Source of the DNA: Prochilodus magdalenae
Lineage: Eukaryota; Chordata; Actinopteri; Characiformes; Prochilodontidae
Direction: 5' to 3'
Length of the DNA: 64,000 nucleotides
Assembly: GCA_024036415.1 (NCBI GenBank)
Contig: JAMWET010001348.1
Location: 1-64,000, forward strand
The translations under genes and the position numbers were made by a program. A model generated the notes under the pieces. That model saw nothing but the letters and a program-made list of their open reading frames with translations, did not search any database and was not told the origin of the DNA. How positions within the stretch are numbered: position 1 is the first letter of the stretch; the number at the start of each line of letters is the position of its first letter. This document shows positions 36,831 through 46,405 of the stretch, in pieces.

Positions 36831-37750
36831 CCACCAATCAGAGCACAGAGTCACTTTGTTCCCAGCTCTAAAGGGAGGAGCTTCTGCTGACACTGGAGGA
36901 GGATTTACTACTACATCGTTAGTGTACTTCATGTTTTGTGGCCTGTGATCACATTTTATGACCAGTTCATGCAGGAAACAAGGATGTTATAAAGGATCCT
37001 CATACTGTTTCTAGCCGCTGTGATTAGGAAGTCAATCAGTCAATCAGTCACATCATCACTCTATGTCTTTTGGAAGGCACTGGCGGCAAATACGCGCAAT
37101 AACCAGTGGAGGAGGGGCTTCAGTAGGCGCACCAGTGTTTGCTTAGCACTACAGTCATATCAGTATTCCTATAGGGGTGCTAGCATAAGTTAGCATGTTC
37201 TTTTTTCAGTCTTGTTGATATTTATGGCCCTGCTGAAGACCAATAGCCATGTACTGCACATCAGCCATCTATTTAAAACATTACACATCTACCTTAGAGA
37301 GTGACCTCGATCATGGAGCCAGAACGCCATTATAAAAATGGCACAGCAACTGGTAGACCTGGACTGCAGCCAGTAGCGCATAGGCCTGAGCTGACACATG
37401 GCTGTCAGAGTGCTCCCAGTGCTTCAGCTGCATGCTCTGTAACCATTACACAAGGATACGTTAGATTAAAGCCGGGCTTGTGTAGCTCAGAACGTTATCA
37501 GTGTTCAGTCAAAGAGAAGCTTCACTGGGTAAATGCGCTCTCAGTGCCGAGACACATCACACTGATCCAAGTGATGCATTGACTGGGTTTGTTTGTTTGG
37601 TTCAAATGTGGATGTAAATCATTTTATTAATAGATTATTAATAAATTAATATTAATAATGAATAGATAATTATATATTACATCAAAACCTTGTTTATTTT
37701 ATTTGGCAATAACTGTGTTTATGCAGTATAGTGCAATAAGCCACTGTACA
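36831..37750. other. Low-copy DNA between minisatellite and Tc1 copy
   Basis: The first 100 bp share TAAAGGGAGGAGCTTCT, then CTACTACAT and GTGTACTTC, with the right edge of the 47-bp array at 7.44 kb. Plus-strand TTTATT at 37693-37698 and 37623-37628 gives AATAAA on the minus strand; these are the nearest polyadenylation signals seen downstream of the adiponectin gene. Confidence 0.45.
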
Positions 37751-38655
37751 CTCATCATCAAAGGTCTAGTTGCACAAATGGCTGCACCCAGAGGAAATCA
37801 ACCGACGGGAATGAAACTTGGTGGGCGGGTTTGACATTGTGAGACATGCTTATGAATCAAGTTTCATGCTCAGGGTAAGGCAGTTACGGGACTTATCAGT
37901 CAGCACTGTACCTGACTGACCCAACAGCCCAACACCCACAATTTCAGACAGTTAGCCTGACATTGTGGGTCATCCGGTTAGTGCTGACCTCATACGAGGC
38001 TGCAGCACAACGCAGGACCCCATGGGACCCCATATTTACTGAGCTACACATACAGAAGCCTGTCTCTCAGTATGGCGTTAGACAGCCAGGTTTGCTACCC
38101 CAACACGCCAGACGTCTCGGTATGGAGCTGCAGAGGTTCCTAATGGTGTCCCGTGATAATCCATCCCATGCAGCTTGAACATCCTCACACAGTTCCTGCA
38201 GATGGTGCGGTAGGGGTGGAGGTGGAGGGACACCAGGCCTTCTGGACGTGTGACGACAAACCGCTCATCTTGGTGCTGACCACGGTGCCTCCACACACGG
38301 ATTCGTTGGGCGTCTCCACCAAGACTAAAGCGGGACTCGTCACTGAAGATGACCCGCTGCCATTCTGAGTCACTCCATGACAGTCTGGTACGACACCACT
38401 GCAGTCTTTGGTGACGGTCTGTGTGCATGTAGTCCTGCGTGGTGCAGCCGTCTGCCAATGGTAACAGGACGGCTCATGAAGGCACCGCTGCTCGTTGAAT
38501 GTCTGCAACCGTGGCTGCTGCGATGAAGTCCGTCCTTGCTTACATCACATGCACGATGTGACCGTCGATGTTAAACCGACCCACTGAGGTTCATTCCTGT
38601 TGGTTGGTTCCTTCTGGGTGCAGCTACATGCTGTTGACGCTGAGTGCATGCTCTC
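37751..38655 (-). mobile_element. Tc1-like element with long inverted repeats, minus copy
   Basis: The most complete copy of the internally deleted subfamily. The minus frame encodes RHQRLQWCRTRLSWSDSEWQ then SDESRFSLGGDAQRIRVWRH and the shared VVTRPEG deletion junction. Inverted repeats flank it: TGCACCCAGAGGAAATCAAC at about 37789 corresponds, complemented and diverged, to about 38566-38632 (GTTGGTTCCTTCTGGGTGCA). The right end lies only about 30 bp from the adiponectin stop codon. Confidence 0.85.
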
Positions 38656-38682
38656 AAATGTGTTGCATCTGATGGCCCGTGC

Positions 38683-39621
38683 TCAGCGTCTACTGTCGGT
38701 CTGTGGGACGTCCGGGTAGAGTAGGAACCCAGAGAAGGTGGAGTCGTTGTTGTTATCTGCATACACGCCCCCGACGTTCTCCTCCCCGTAGACCTGCAGC
38801 CACACCTCATCCCCTGCCTTCAGCCTCAGGACCACAGAGCCGGACGCCTGGTCCACATTCCTCTCCACGTACTGGTCGTAGGTGAACATGACGGTCTTGT
38901 CGTTCTTGTACAGGCTGACCTTAACGTCTTTGGTGTACACCGTGAGGTGGTAGGTGAAGAAGTAGACCCCCGGAAGCATGCAGCGGAATTTGCCAGAGAG
39001 GTCGTCATAGTGATGATGCTCATTGTAGAAGAACTTGTTGAAGCGGATGGGCACGTTAGTAGACGGGACCATGTTGGTGAGGCCCACGCTGAATGCCGAG
39101 TGATAGGAAAGAGCGCTTTCTCCACGCGCCCCCTTCAGGCCCGGGGTACCAGGGAACCCTCTGGGACCAGTTGCCCCGACATGCCCCGTCTCACCAGGCT
39201 CTCCTTTATCTCCTGGATCACCTACAAGGTGAGGCAAAGGGTTGGCGGGTTTAGCTTTGGAAGGTCTGGACCTTAGTAAGGTTATGGAAGATGAGGTATA
39301 TGTCCCCTTACCTCTAACTCCTTTCTCGCCCCTTGGTCCATCACGTCCATCCCGCCCATCCCTCCCAGGATATCCACTGTGTCCAGGTGTGCCAGGAACA
39401 CCTCCCATCCAGAAGGCACATGGATGCCTGTCATCTGGTTTGGCTGTTTCGTCTGCTGGAGCTCTGAGTTCTTCTTCCATTACCTCTCCGTCCTCTGCTC
39501 CTTTACCTAGTCCAGTCATTCCTTCTTCAGCTCTTAGTTGTCCCGGTCCAGGCTGTCCATGACCCACGCTAAGTTTCCCAATGAGTAGAACAGCCAAGAA
39601 CAACCTCCATACAAACTTCAT
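38683..39621 (-). CDS. adipoq: Adiponectin (collagen/C1q-domain secreted hormone)
   Basis: Adiponectin is a secreted hormone that forms collagen-like trimers and larger multimers and signals through AdipoR receptors on energy metabolism. The coding sequence has two exons, 39621-39312 and 39221-38683, giving 282 residues. Residues 1-22 are a hydrophobic signal peptide. Residues 23-66 are an acidic variable region. Cys68 in HPCAFWMGG sits where mammalian adiponectin has the cysteine used for multimerisation. Residues 74-139 form 22 uninterrupted Gly-X-Y triplets, the human number, once the 90-bp intron is removed. Residues 140-274 are the C1q domain (SAFSVGL, FYNEHHHYD, GKFRCMLPGVYFFTYHL, NVDQASGSVV, STFSGFLLYPD). 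DQASGSV and YADNNNDSTFSGFLLY favour adiponectin over other C1q/TNF-related proteins. A seven-residue tail after LLYPDV is unusual. Teleosts often have two paralogues; which one this is cannot be told. Confidence 0.9.
   Translation of the reverse strand: MKFVWRLFLAVLLIGKLSVGHGQPGPGQLRAEEGMTGLGKGAEDGEVMEEELRAPADETAKPDDRHPCAFWMGGVPGTPGHSGYPGRDGRDGRDGPRGEKGVRGKGTYTSSSITLLRSRPSKAKPANPLPHLVGDPGDKGEPGETGHVGATGPRGFPGTPGLKGARGESALSYHSAFSVGLTNMVPSTNVPIRFNKFFYNEHHHYDDLSGKFRCMLPGVYFFTYHLTVYTKDVKVSLYKNDKTVMFTYDQYVERNVDQASGSVVLRLKAGDEVWLQVYGEENVGGVYADNNNDSTFSGFLLYPDVPQTDSRR
39222..39311 (-). other. adipoq intron 2, 90 bp, in frame and stop-free
   Basis: The donor is GAG|GTAAGG and the acceptor is CACCTTGTAG|GTGAT. 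The phase-1 intron splits the glycine codon of GVRGDP, the position of the intron in mammalian ADIPOQ. The length is a multiple of 3 with no stop, so an unspliced message would add 30 residues (from KGTYTSSSITL on) that break the Gly-X-Y repeat. A TACTAAG lies inside and may serve as branch point. Confidence 0.9.
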
Positions 39622-39631
39622 GATGATGGTC

Positions 39632-40757
39632 CTGAAATGAAAACAAAATTTTGACCGTTTGTAGAATTTTCAAAAACATCTAAGCATGGTTTTCACAATG
39701 ACCTTTTGGCTTTGAAAATATTAATATTGGTTTAGAAATTTGAACTATTTCACTTATTTACCATGTTATTACGGCATTTTATTATCTAATGTTTGACCGT
39801 ATGACGAATTCTTAAAGGCTGGTTGTAGGATTATATTATCAATTTTCCAACTCTCTGAAGTGTTTGAAAACTATAATATACGATCGCAAGATTTCAGTAT
39901 CACACTATTTGAATAATTCTGAAAAACAAAATTCAAACGAGTTTTACATCACAATTTTTTATGTGTGTGTATGTGTGTGTATGTATGTGTGTGTGTGTGT
40001 GTGTATGTGTGTGTGTGTGTATGTGTGTGTGTGTGTGTGTATATATGTATGTGTATGTGTGTGTATGTATGTGTGTGTGTGTGTGTGTATATATGTATGT
40101 GTATGTGTGTGTATGTATGTGTGTGTGTGTGTATGTGTGTGTGTGTATGTATGTGTATGTGTATATGTGTGTGTGTATAGTGTGTCTCTGTGTGTGTGTA
40201 TGTGTGTATGTGTGTGTGTGTATGTATGTGTATGTGTATATGTGTATGTGTGTGTGTGTGTGTCTGTGTGTGTATATGTGTGTGTGTATAGTGTGTCTCT
40301 GTGTGTGTGTATGTGTGTGTGTGCGTGTATAGTGTGTCTGTGTATGTCTGTATGTGTGTATGTATGTGTTTGTGTATGTATGTGTACGTGTGTGTGTATG
40401 TGTGTGTGTGTGTGTTTGTGTGTGTCTGTGTATGAGTGTGTGTGTGTGAGTGTGTATGTGCCCGTTGTGTGTGTGTGTGTGTGTTTGTCTGTGTGTTTGT
40501 GTGTATATGTGTGTGTTTATTTGTGTGTATGTATGTGTGTGTGTGTGTGTGTGTGTATATGTATATGTGTTTGTGTGTCTGTGTGTGTGTTTATGTATAT
40601 GTGTGTGTGTGTCTGTGTGTGTATGTGTGTGTATGTGTGTGTGTACGTGTGTGTGTGTTTATGTGTGTGTATGTGTGTATGTATGTCTATGTGCGCGTGT
40701 GTGTATGTGTGTGTGTGTGTGTGTGTATGTGTGTGTGTGTATGTGTATGTGTGGGTA

Positions 40758-40798
<41 letters not shown>

Positions 40799-40907
40799 GT
40801 GTGTTTGTGTATGTGTGTGTATGTATATGTGTGTGTGTGTGTATGTATGTATATGTATGTGTATGTGTGTGTATGTATATGTGTGTGTGTGTGTGTGTGT
40901 GTATCTA

Positions 40908-40938
<31 letters not shown>

Positions 40939-40943
40939 ATCTA

Positions 40944-41016
<73 letters not shown>

Positions 41017-41304
41017 TTTCAGAAATTTGAGGTGATTACAACATTTTCAGTACTGAAATTTTGATGATTTGAAGAATTCTCAAATAATAATAAAAAGCAT
41101 TAACAGACTGCTGCCTTTCTTATTATTCTCAGTCTAATTCAGAACTACTGTATTCGTTAAGCTATTATTAAACCTACCCCACGACCAAACAGCTTTTAAC
41201 TGTCCTAAATTCTCAACAATTATTGCCTAAATTTCTCTCCTACATAAACTATTACATCCTAAATGATCCCAGGACGGACATCTGTTGTTCCGAAGCTCTC
41301 TTAC
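39632..41304 (-). other. adipoq intron 1 (predicted, 1.67 kb)
   Basis: The acceptor TTTTCATTTCAG|GACC lies 10 nt before the ATG, and the donor GCAG|GTAAGAG is at 41304. Mammalian ADIPOQ likewise has a noncoding first exon and its first intron just before the start codon. About 1 kb of this intron is a TG/TATG microsatellite. Confidence 0.7.
39958..41015. repeat. (TG)n/(TATG)n microsatellite, ~1.06 kb
   Basis: Alternating pyrimidine-purine sequence on the plus strand with TATG, TCTG and TTTG interruptions, ending in a pure (TG)n run of about 80 bp. It lies within intron 1 of the adiponectin gene. Long open frames (VCVCVC type) come from the repeat. Confidence 0.95.
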
Positions 41305-41313
41305 CTGCTTCGG
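41290..41313 (-). promoter_or_regulatory. Hairpin with the intron 1 splice donor in its loop
   Basis: On the gene strand CCGAAGC-AGGTAAGAGA-GCTTCGG: a perfect 7-bp stem with a 10-nt loop that contains the 5' splice site AG|GTAAGAG. Confidence 0.6.
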
Positions 41314-41390
41314 TCATGTGTCCTCTACACCAGAGCAGCTTTAGACAGTGTGCTCACCGTGTGATCGCCCTTGCAGGACGAGTGTAACTT
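41305..41390 (-). other. adipoq noncoding exon 1 (predicted)
   Basis: It runs from a start placed about 25-30 bp after the TATA box to the donor AAGCAG|GTAAGAG. It contains one ATG (41317-41315), which opens a short upstream frame. The exact 5' end is inferred. Confidence 0.6.
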
Positions 41391-41413
41391 CAATCAGCGA
41401 AAGCTCTTCTAAC

Positions 41414-41422
41414 TATATATAT
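41414..41422 (-). promoter_or_regulatory. Candidate TATA box of adipoq
   Basis: ATATATATA on the minus strand within GGGATATATATAGTTAG, placed so that transcription would start near 41385-41392. No other promoter-like element is as well placed relative to the predicted donor. Confidence 0.55.
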
Positions 41423-41433
41423 CCCTGTCTAAT

Positions 41434-41505
41434 GTTATTTATGGCTCATTATTCTACAACAACAGGGGGTCTCATGGCAGCACTGTCCGCCTCCACGTCC
41501 AGCTG
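41434..41505 (-). promoter_or_regulatory. MEF2-like and E-box motifs upstream of the TATA box
   Basis: GTTATTTATGG (41434-41444; minus CCATAAATAAC) resembles a MEF2 site, and CAGCTG (41500-41505) is an E-box. These are short consensus matches. Confidence 0.25.
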
Positions 41506-42034
41506 CCTTTCAAACCGGCCTCGTTCTTATTAGACCTGCACCGAGGCTGGCTCCAATCCCCACAGACATTCAGACAGCTGGGGCTCTTAAAGGATTTCAG
41601 AATATCATTAGTTACCCCCACAGACACGGTACGTCCTTCAAGAGCTATACGGACCGAGATTAAAAACATGCCCATCAAAAGGAACCTGATTAATAAAATC
41701 AAAAACAATTTCTTAAAAAAAAAGTGATGGTCTTTCTGAGGTACGTTGCCTTGAGGCAACATTGCAAGGGAATGAAAAAAAATTATAGAATTTTTATTAT
41801 TTTTTTATGACAGCACTCAGAATTAAACTAAATAACTATATAATTGTATGGAATATTAAAAACAGGTTAATTTTATTAATTTCATATTTTCCAGAAGTCC
41901 ATATAACCACACTGAAGAATGTGCAACCCCCAAAAAATTACACTAATTTGTTACAATTGTTACAAAAGTTAGTTTCACTCAACACAAAAAAAAATTCGTT
42001 CATTCAGAGTCTTTTTTTTTTTTTTAGGTTGAAT
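41506..42034. other. Upstream intergenic DNA, AT-rich in part
   Basis: Adiponectin upstream region followed by AT-rich sequence with A and T runs (to about 42026). No gene or transposon recognised. Confidence 0.35.
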
Positions 42035-42300
42035 AAGCTGATCCACTCACACCAGCACAACACACACTATATCAGTGCTGGGAATGATCCACCACCCAGA
42101 TAGTACCTGCTCTGTGGTGGTCCTGTGGGGGTCTTGACCAGAAGAACAGGGTAATACAGTATACAGGGAAACAGATGGACTACAGTCTGTAACTGTAGAA
42201 CTACAAAGGGTCCTATAGGGTCAGTGGAGCTGATATAATGGATTATGAGTGTAGATACATGGAGGTGTACCTAATGATGTGGCCAGTTTTAAAGTGTGGA
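42035..42300. repeat. Foldback-element right part
   Basis: CTGATCCACTCACACCAGCA, GAATGATCCACCACCCA, CTGTGGTGGTCCTGTG, CAGGGTAATACAGTATACAG and AACAGATGGACTACAGTCTG match 59213-59393 in order and orientation. Confidence 0.75.
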
Positions 42301-42332
42301 CTTACATGGTTATAACACACTGAGGTCTGGGA

Positions 42333-42333
42333 C

Positions 42334-42371
<38 letters not shown>

Positions 42372-42736
42372 GCAACGACAACGACAACAACAAACAACAA
42401 CAACACCAATAATAATGATAATAATAATAATAAAAACAACAAAAACAACAACAATAACAATAATAATAATAATAATAATAAAAACAACAATAATAATAAC
42501 AACAACAACAACAATAATAATAAGATTAATAATATTATTACTGTTATTGTTATTATTATTGTTGTTATTATTATTATTATTATGAGGACCCCAAAATGAT
42601 TGTTTATGGCAAAAATATAACAACAATAATAATAATAATAAATAATAATAATAATAATAATAATAACTAATAATAATAATAATAATAATGTTATTGTTTT
42701 TATTTTTTTAATTATTATTATTATTATTATTATTGT
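42333..42736. repeat. (AAT)n/(AAC)n array with inverted blocks
   Basis: Blocks of TAA/CAA repeat (42333-42530, about 42625-42690) alternate with TTA/TTG blocks (about 42540-42585, 42690-42736), so neighbouring segments are complementary and could fold back. Confidence 0.9.
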
Positions 42737-42979
42737 TATACGTCTTTACAGGTGAAACAAAATCCTTTATGGCCACTGTGAAATTAGAGACTGTTGCTCT
42801 CCTGTCCACAGCTCGCTCTGTTCTTCACTTCTACACTAAAGGAATGTGGAGCTAGATTAATGGCTGGAGTTTACCAGAGGGGGTCAGTCTTCCCTCAGAT
42901 ATTCCTCCAGGTAGGTCCACCACCACCTCCTCCGACAACAACACCTTCATACTCCAACCTGAACCCTTCTATTTCTTTG

Positions 42980-43605
42980 TGGAGGTTCCTCAAACAAAAA
43001 GGGTTCTTCACACATTTAAACCTAAAGGTTCCCAAAAGGGTTCTTTGCACAATCCCATAAACAATCATTTTGGGTTCCTCACAGAACCTTCTAGAAGATA
43101 AAGGTTTTTAAGGTTTTAAGGTTCTAGAAAGTAGAAACCTAAAAGGTTCTTCAACGATTTACACTTCGCACACAGATTATACTTTGTATAATGCTATAAA
43201 CAGTTACGCAAAGAACCTTTCAGTGGATAGCTCTATAGAGAACCTTATCTTGCAATAAAGACACGTAAGTTTAAAGAACCCACTTAAAGTTTAAAGGCTC
43301 TAGAAAGCGTAAATATAAAGGTTCCATGCTAATTAACACTTCATTCACCAATTATACTTGCACAATGCCATGAACAATCCCTTTTGGTTCCTCACAGAAC
43401 CTTTCAGTGGTTGGCTCTTTAGAGAACCTTATCTTGTAATTGAGACACATGAGTGTAAAGAACCTTTATAAAGTGTAAAGGTTCTAGCAAGACCAGACTG
43501 GCATGAAAGCTTTACATATTTTAAGGTTATTAACAAACCTCTATTGGTTCTTTAAGGAACCAGAGGTGGTTCCTCTGTGGGAACTCTGTTCTAGGAGTGT
43601 AATAG
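42980..43605. repeat. GGTTCT/AGAACC-rich degenerate repeat
   Basis: GGTTCT, GGTTCC or their complements occur about every 20-40 bp (for example AAAGGGTTCTTTGCAC, CCTCACAGAACCTT, AAAGAACC). Recurrent longer phrases are TTTTGGTTCCTCACAGAACC and GAGAACCTTATCTTG. Similar to 48576-49720. Confidence 0.7.
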
Positions 43606-43724
43606 ATTTTTAAAGATTCAGATTTCAGAGAAAATCATACCACCGAGGGAATATTGTTTATTACCTGAGTCTCCAAATGGACGAGTCCTGCATGGTGTGG
43701 CATTAATAAGCTCACTGGACAAAA

Positions 43725-43931
43725 ACCCCTGTGATGAAACGTCACGCCCACAGTCCCTCCTTTTATCATTAGCATCTGCCTTGGCGCCATTTACCACACA
43801 TGGAACGACACATTCCCTGCACTGTACCACCTCTTCCCAATCTATGGATCCCGTCACTCACACCCACAGACATTTATAGCCCTGTCATTTTTGTGCAGCG
43901 CCACCTGCAGGAGCCTGAAGTTACTACTACC
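43725..43931 (-). mobile_element. Tc1-like element, 5' end, minus
   Basis: The plus strand carries CTCTTCCCAATCTATGGATC, TGTGCAGCGCCACCTGCAGG and AGCCTGAAGTTACTACTACC, the inverse of the first 200 bp of the copies at 1671 and 24952. The transposase part is mostly missing. Confidence 0.75.
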
Positions 43932-44380
43932 AATTTTGCCCAAGGAGCTTATCTACCAATATCATAAACCTCTGGTTCCATAGTTAGGTTGGGAAACAAA
44001 AGGCTTAAAATCTTAAACTACGCAACTTAAAAGCCAAAAATCTCGGCAGGTACAGCAAAGTAAGTTTGTTGGTTAGGACTTCAGGAGCTGAACAGAAGGC
44101 CTTATAGATGAACTACCTCCATAATTAAGACCTGACAGTGGACTCAAGCAACCACGCTTCACAGAGTGGCCAATTCAGTGAGTCCAGTCTCAGTCTAGGC
44201 CTTCTCAAAATTCCAGACACATCAGTGACCATGAATACAAGCTGGGTTTTAACCAGGTATCCGTGAACGGTTAGCGATGGAGAGGAGAAGCAGGACTCTT
44301 TACTGAGTCACTACTGCAAACATACCATGTTAAAAGCTTCTAATAAAACAGATAGAAAGTTTTTAAATAACTATAAAACT
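43932..44380. other. No gene recognised
   Basis: Low-copy sequence between a Tc1 end and a SINE. Confidence 0.35.
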
Positions 44381-44578
44381 ACATTTACGGCGTTCAGCTG
44401 ACGCTCTTATCCACAACGACCCACTAGGTTAACCATATTACAGGTGGGCCAGTGTAGTGTTAGGAGTCTTGCCCAAGGACTCCTATTGGTGTAGCACAGC
44501 GTAGTCACCCAGACCAGGAATCGAATCCCGGTCTCCCACATGTCGTCGTAGCTTAGTGACAAGTGGTGTTATACGTTG
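44381..44578 (-). mobile_element. tRNA-derived SINE, family 2, minus copy
   Basis: The minus strand reads, in order, TAGCTTAGTGAC (A-box-like), GGGATTCGATTCCTGG (B-box-like), GGGTGACTACGCTG, AGTCCTTGGGCAAGACTCC, and ends GGATAAGAGCGTCAGC then GCCGTAAATGTA. The same family is at 51998-52185. The tail matches the LINE 3' end at 46484-46530. Confidence 0.85.
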
Positions 44579-44836
44579 CGTCACACCGACCAAACTATTG
44601 AGCTAGTAGATCCGGAACATCTACAAAAAAGGTTTATTATAGAGCAACCTGGAAAACCGAGCTCTAATACTCACAGTCCGCCACTGTTTATTACTGAACA
44701 AGCGTCCAGACTCTTCTCTGTCCTGGCTCCCAGATGGTCAAATGAACTCCCACTGGTGGTCCAAACAGCGGAGTCTCTCGCGGTCTTCAAACGCAGACTG
44801 AAGACCCGTCTCTTCATAATGCACTTAAGTGAGTGA
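44576..44836 (+). pseudogene. LINE ORF2 C-terminal end
   Basis: The frame ends FSVLAPRWSNELPLVVQTAE, SLAVFKRRLKTRLF and stops at 44834-44836. This is the typical C-terminal end of L2-like non-LTR retrotransposon polyproteins in fish (pattern SVLAPRWWNELPL..R.A.SL..FK..LKT.LF). Endonuclease and reverse-transcriptase domains are absent, so the copy is 5'-truncated, the normal outcome of incomplete target-primed reverse transcription. Its 3' untranslated region follows and contains the 73-bp array. Confidence 0.85.
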
Positions 44837-44880
44837 GCTCTAGTAGAGGTGTATATGTGTATGTACCTTTCTTCTCTATA

Positions 44881-46405
44881 GGTATGAGCGCTGGGCTGGG
44901 GTTGCCAGGTAGTGCCCTTTTGCTTTATATATGTCTGTGGATTGATCTCTCTAGGTATGAGCGCTGGGCTGGGGTTGCCAGGTAGTGCACTTTTCCTTAT
45001 ATATGTCTGTGTATTGATCTCTCTAGGTATGAGCGCTGGGCTGGGTTGCCAGGTAGTGCACTTTTGCTTTATATATGTCTGTGTATTGATCTCTCTAGGT
45101 ATGAGCGCTGGGCTGGGGTTGCCAGGTAGTGCACTTTTCCTTATATATGTCTGTGTATTGATTTCTCTAGGTATGAGAGCTGGGCTGGGTTGCCAGGTAG
45201 TGTACTTTTCCTTATATATGTCTGTGTATTGATCTCTCTAGGTATGAGAGCGGGGCTGGGTTGCCAGGTAGTGTACTTTTGCATGGTATATGTCTGTGTA
45301 TTGATTTCTCTAGGTATGAGCGCTGGGCTGGGGTTGCCAGGTAGTGCACTTTTGCTTTATATATGTCTGTGGATTGATCTCTCTAGGTATGAGCGCTGGG
45401 CTGGGGTTGCCAGGTAGTGCACTTTTCCTTATATATGTCTGTGTATTGATCTCTCTAGGTATGAGCGCTGGGCTGGGTTGCCAGGTAGTGTACTTTTGCT
45501 TTATATATGTCTGTGGATTGATCTCTCTAGGTATGAGCGCTGGGCTGGGGTTGCCAGGTAGTGCACTTTTGCTTTATATATGTCTATGTATTGATCTCTC
45601 TAGGTATGAGCGCTGGGCTGAGTTGCCAGGTAGTGCACTTTTGCTTTAAATATGTCTCTGTATTGATCTCTCTAGGTATGAGCACAGGGCTGGGGTTGCC
45701 AGGTAGTGCACTTTTGCTTTATATATGTCTGTGTATTGATCTCTCTAGGTATGAGCGCTGGGCTGGGGTTGCCAGGTAGTGAACTTTTTGCTTTATATAT
45801 GTCTGTGTATTGATCTCTCTAGGTATGAGCGCTGGGTTGGGGTTGCCAGGTAGTGCACTTTTGCTTTATATATGTCTGTGTATTGATCTCTCTAGGTATG
45901 AGAGCTGGGCTGGGGTTGCCAGGTAGTGCACTTTTGCATGGTATATGTCTGTGTATTGATCTCTCTAGGTATGAGCGCTGGGTTGGGTTGCCAGGTAGTG
46001 CACTTTTGCTTTATATATGTCTGTGTATTGATCTCTCTAGGTATGAGCGCTGGGTTGGGTTGCCAGGTAGTGCACTTTTGCTTTATATATGTCTGTGTAT
46101 TGATCTCTCTAGGTATGAGCGCTGGGCTGGGGTTGCCAGGTAGTGCACTTTTGCTTTATATATGTCTGTGTATTGTTCTCTCTAGGTACGAGCGCTGGGC
46201 TGGGGTTGCCAGGTAGTGCACTTTTGCTTTATATATGTCTGTGTATTGATCTCTCTAGGTATGAGCGCTGGGCTGGGGTTGCCAGGTAGTGCACTTTTGC
46301 TTTATATATGTCTGTGTATTGATCTCTCTAGGTATGAGCGCTGGGCTGGGGTTGCCAAGTAGTGCACTTTTGCTTTTTATAAGTCTGCGTATTGATCTCT
46401 CTAGG
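44881..46405 (+). repeat. 73-bp minisatellite inside a LINE 3' region, ~21 copies
   Basis: The unit is GTATGAGCGCTGGGCTGGGG, TTGCCAGGTAGTGCACTTTT, GCTTTATATATGTCTGTGTA, TTGATCTCTCTAG. Units of 72 bp (GGGTTG for GGGGTTG) are interspersed. Copies are nearly identical, so the array is young or homogenised. It sits between the LINE stop codon and the LINE 3' tail. Confidence 0.95.

Larger units (their letters stand above)
39619..41317 (-). promoter_or_regulatory. Predicted uORF overlapping the adipoq start codon
   Basis: After splicing intron 1, the exon-1 ATG reads M-T-E-A-G-P-S-S and stops at a TGA that overlaps the main start (ATGA). The uORF start context is weak (C at -3); the main ATG has A at -3. 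The layout suits leaky scanning or termination-reinitiation. It depends on the splice model. Confidence 0.5.

Noticed and set aside
36213..36932. 239-codon minus frame with an 18-residue repeat
   Set aside because: 54-bp minisatellite divisible by 3; no start context, signal or domain.
39864..41030. 388-codon Cys/Val-rich open frame
   Set aside because: Pure TG microsatellite inside the adiponectin intron; several frames open.
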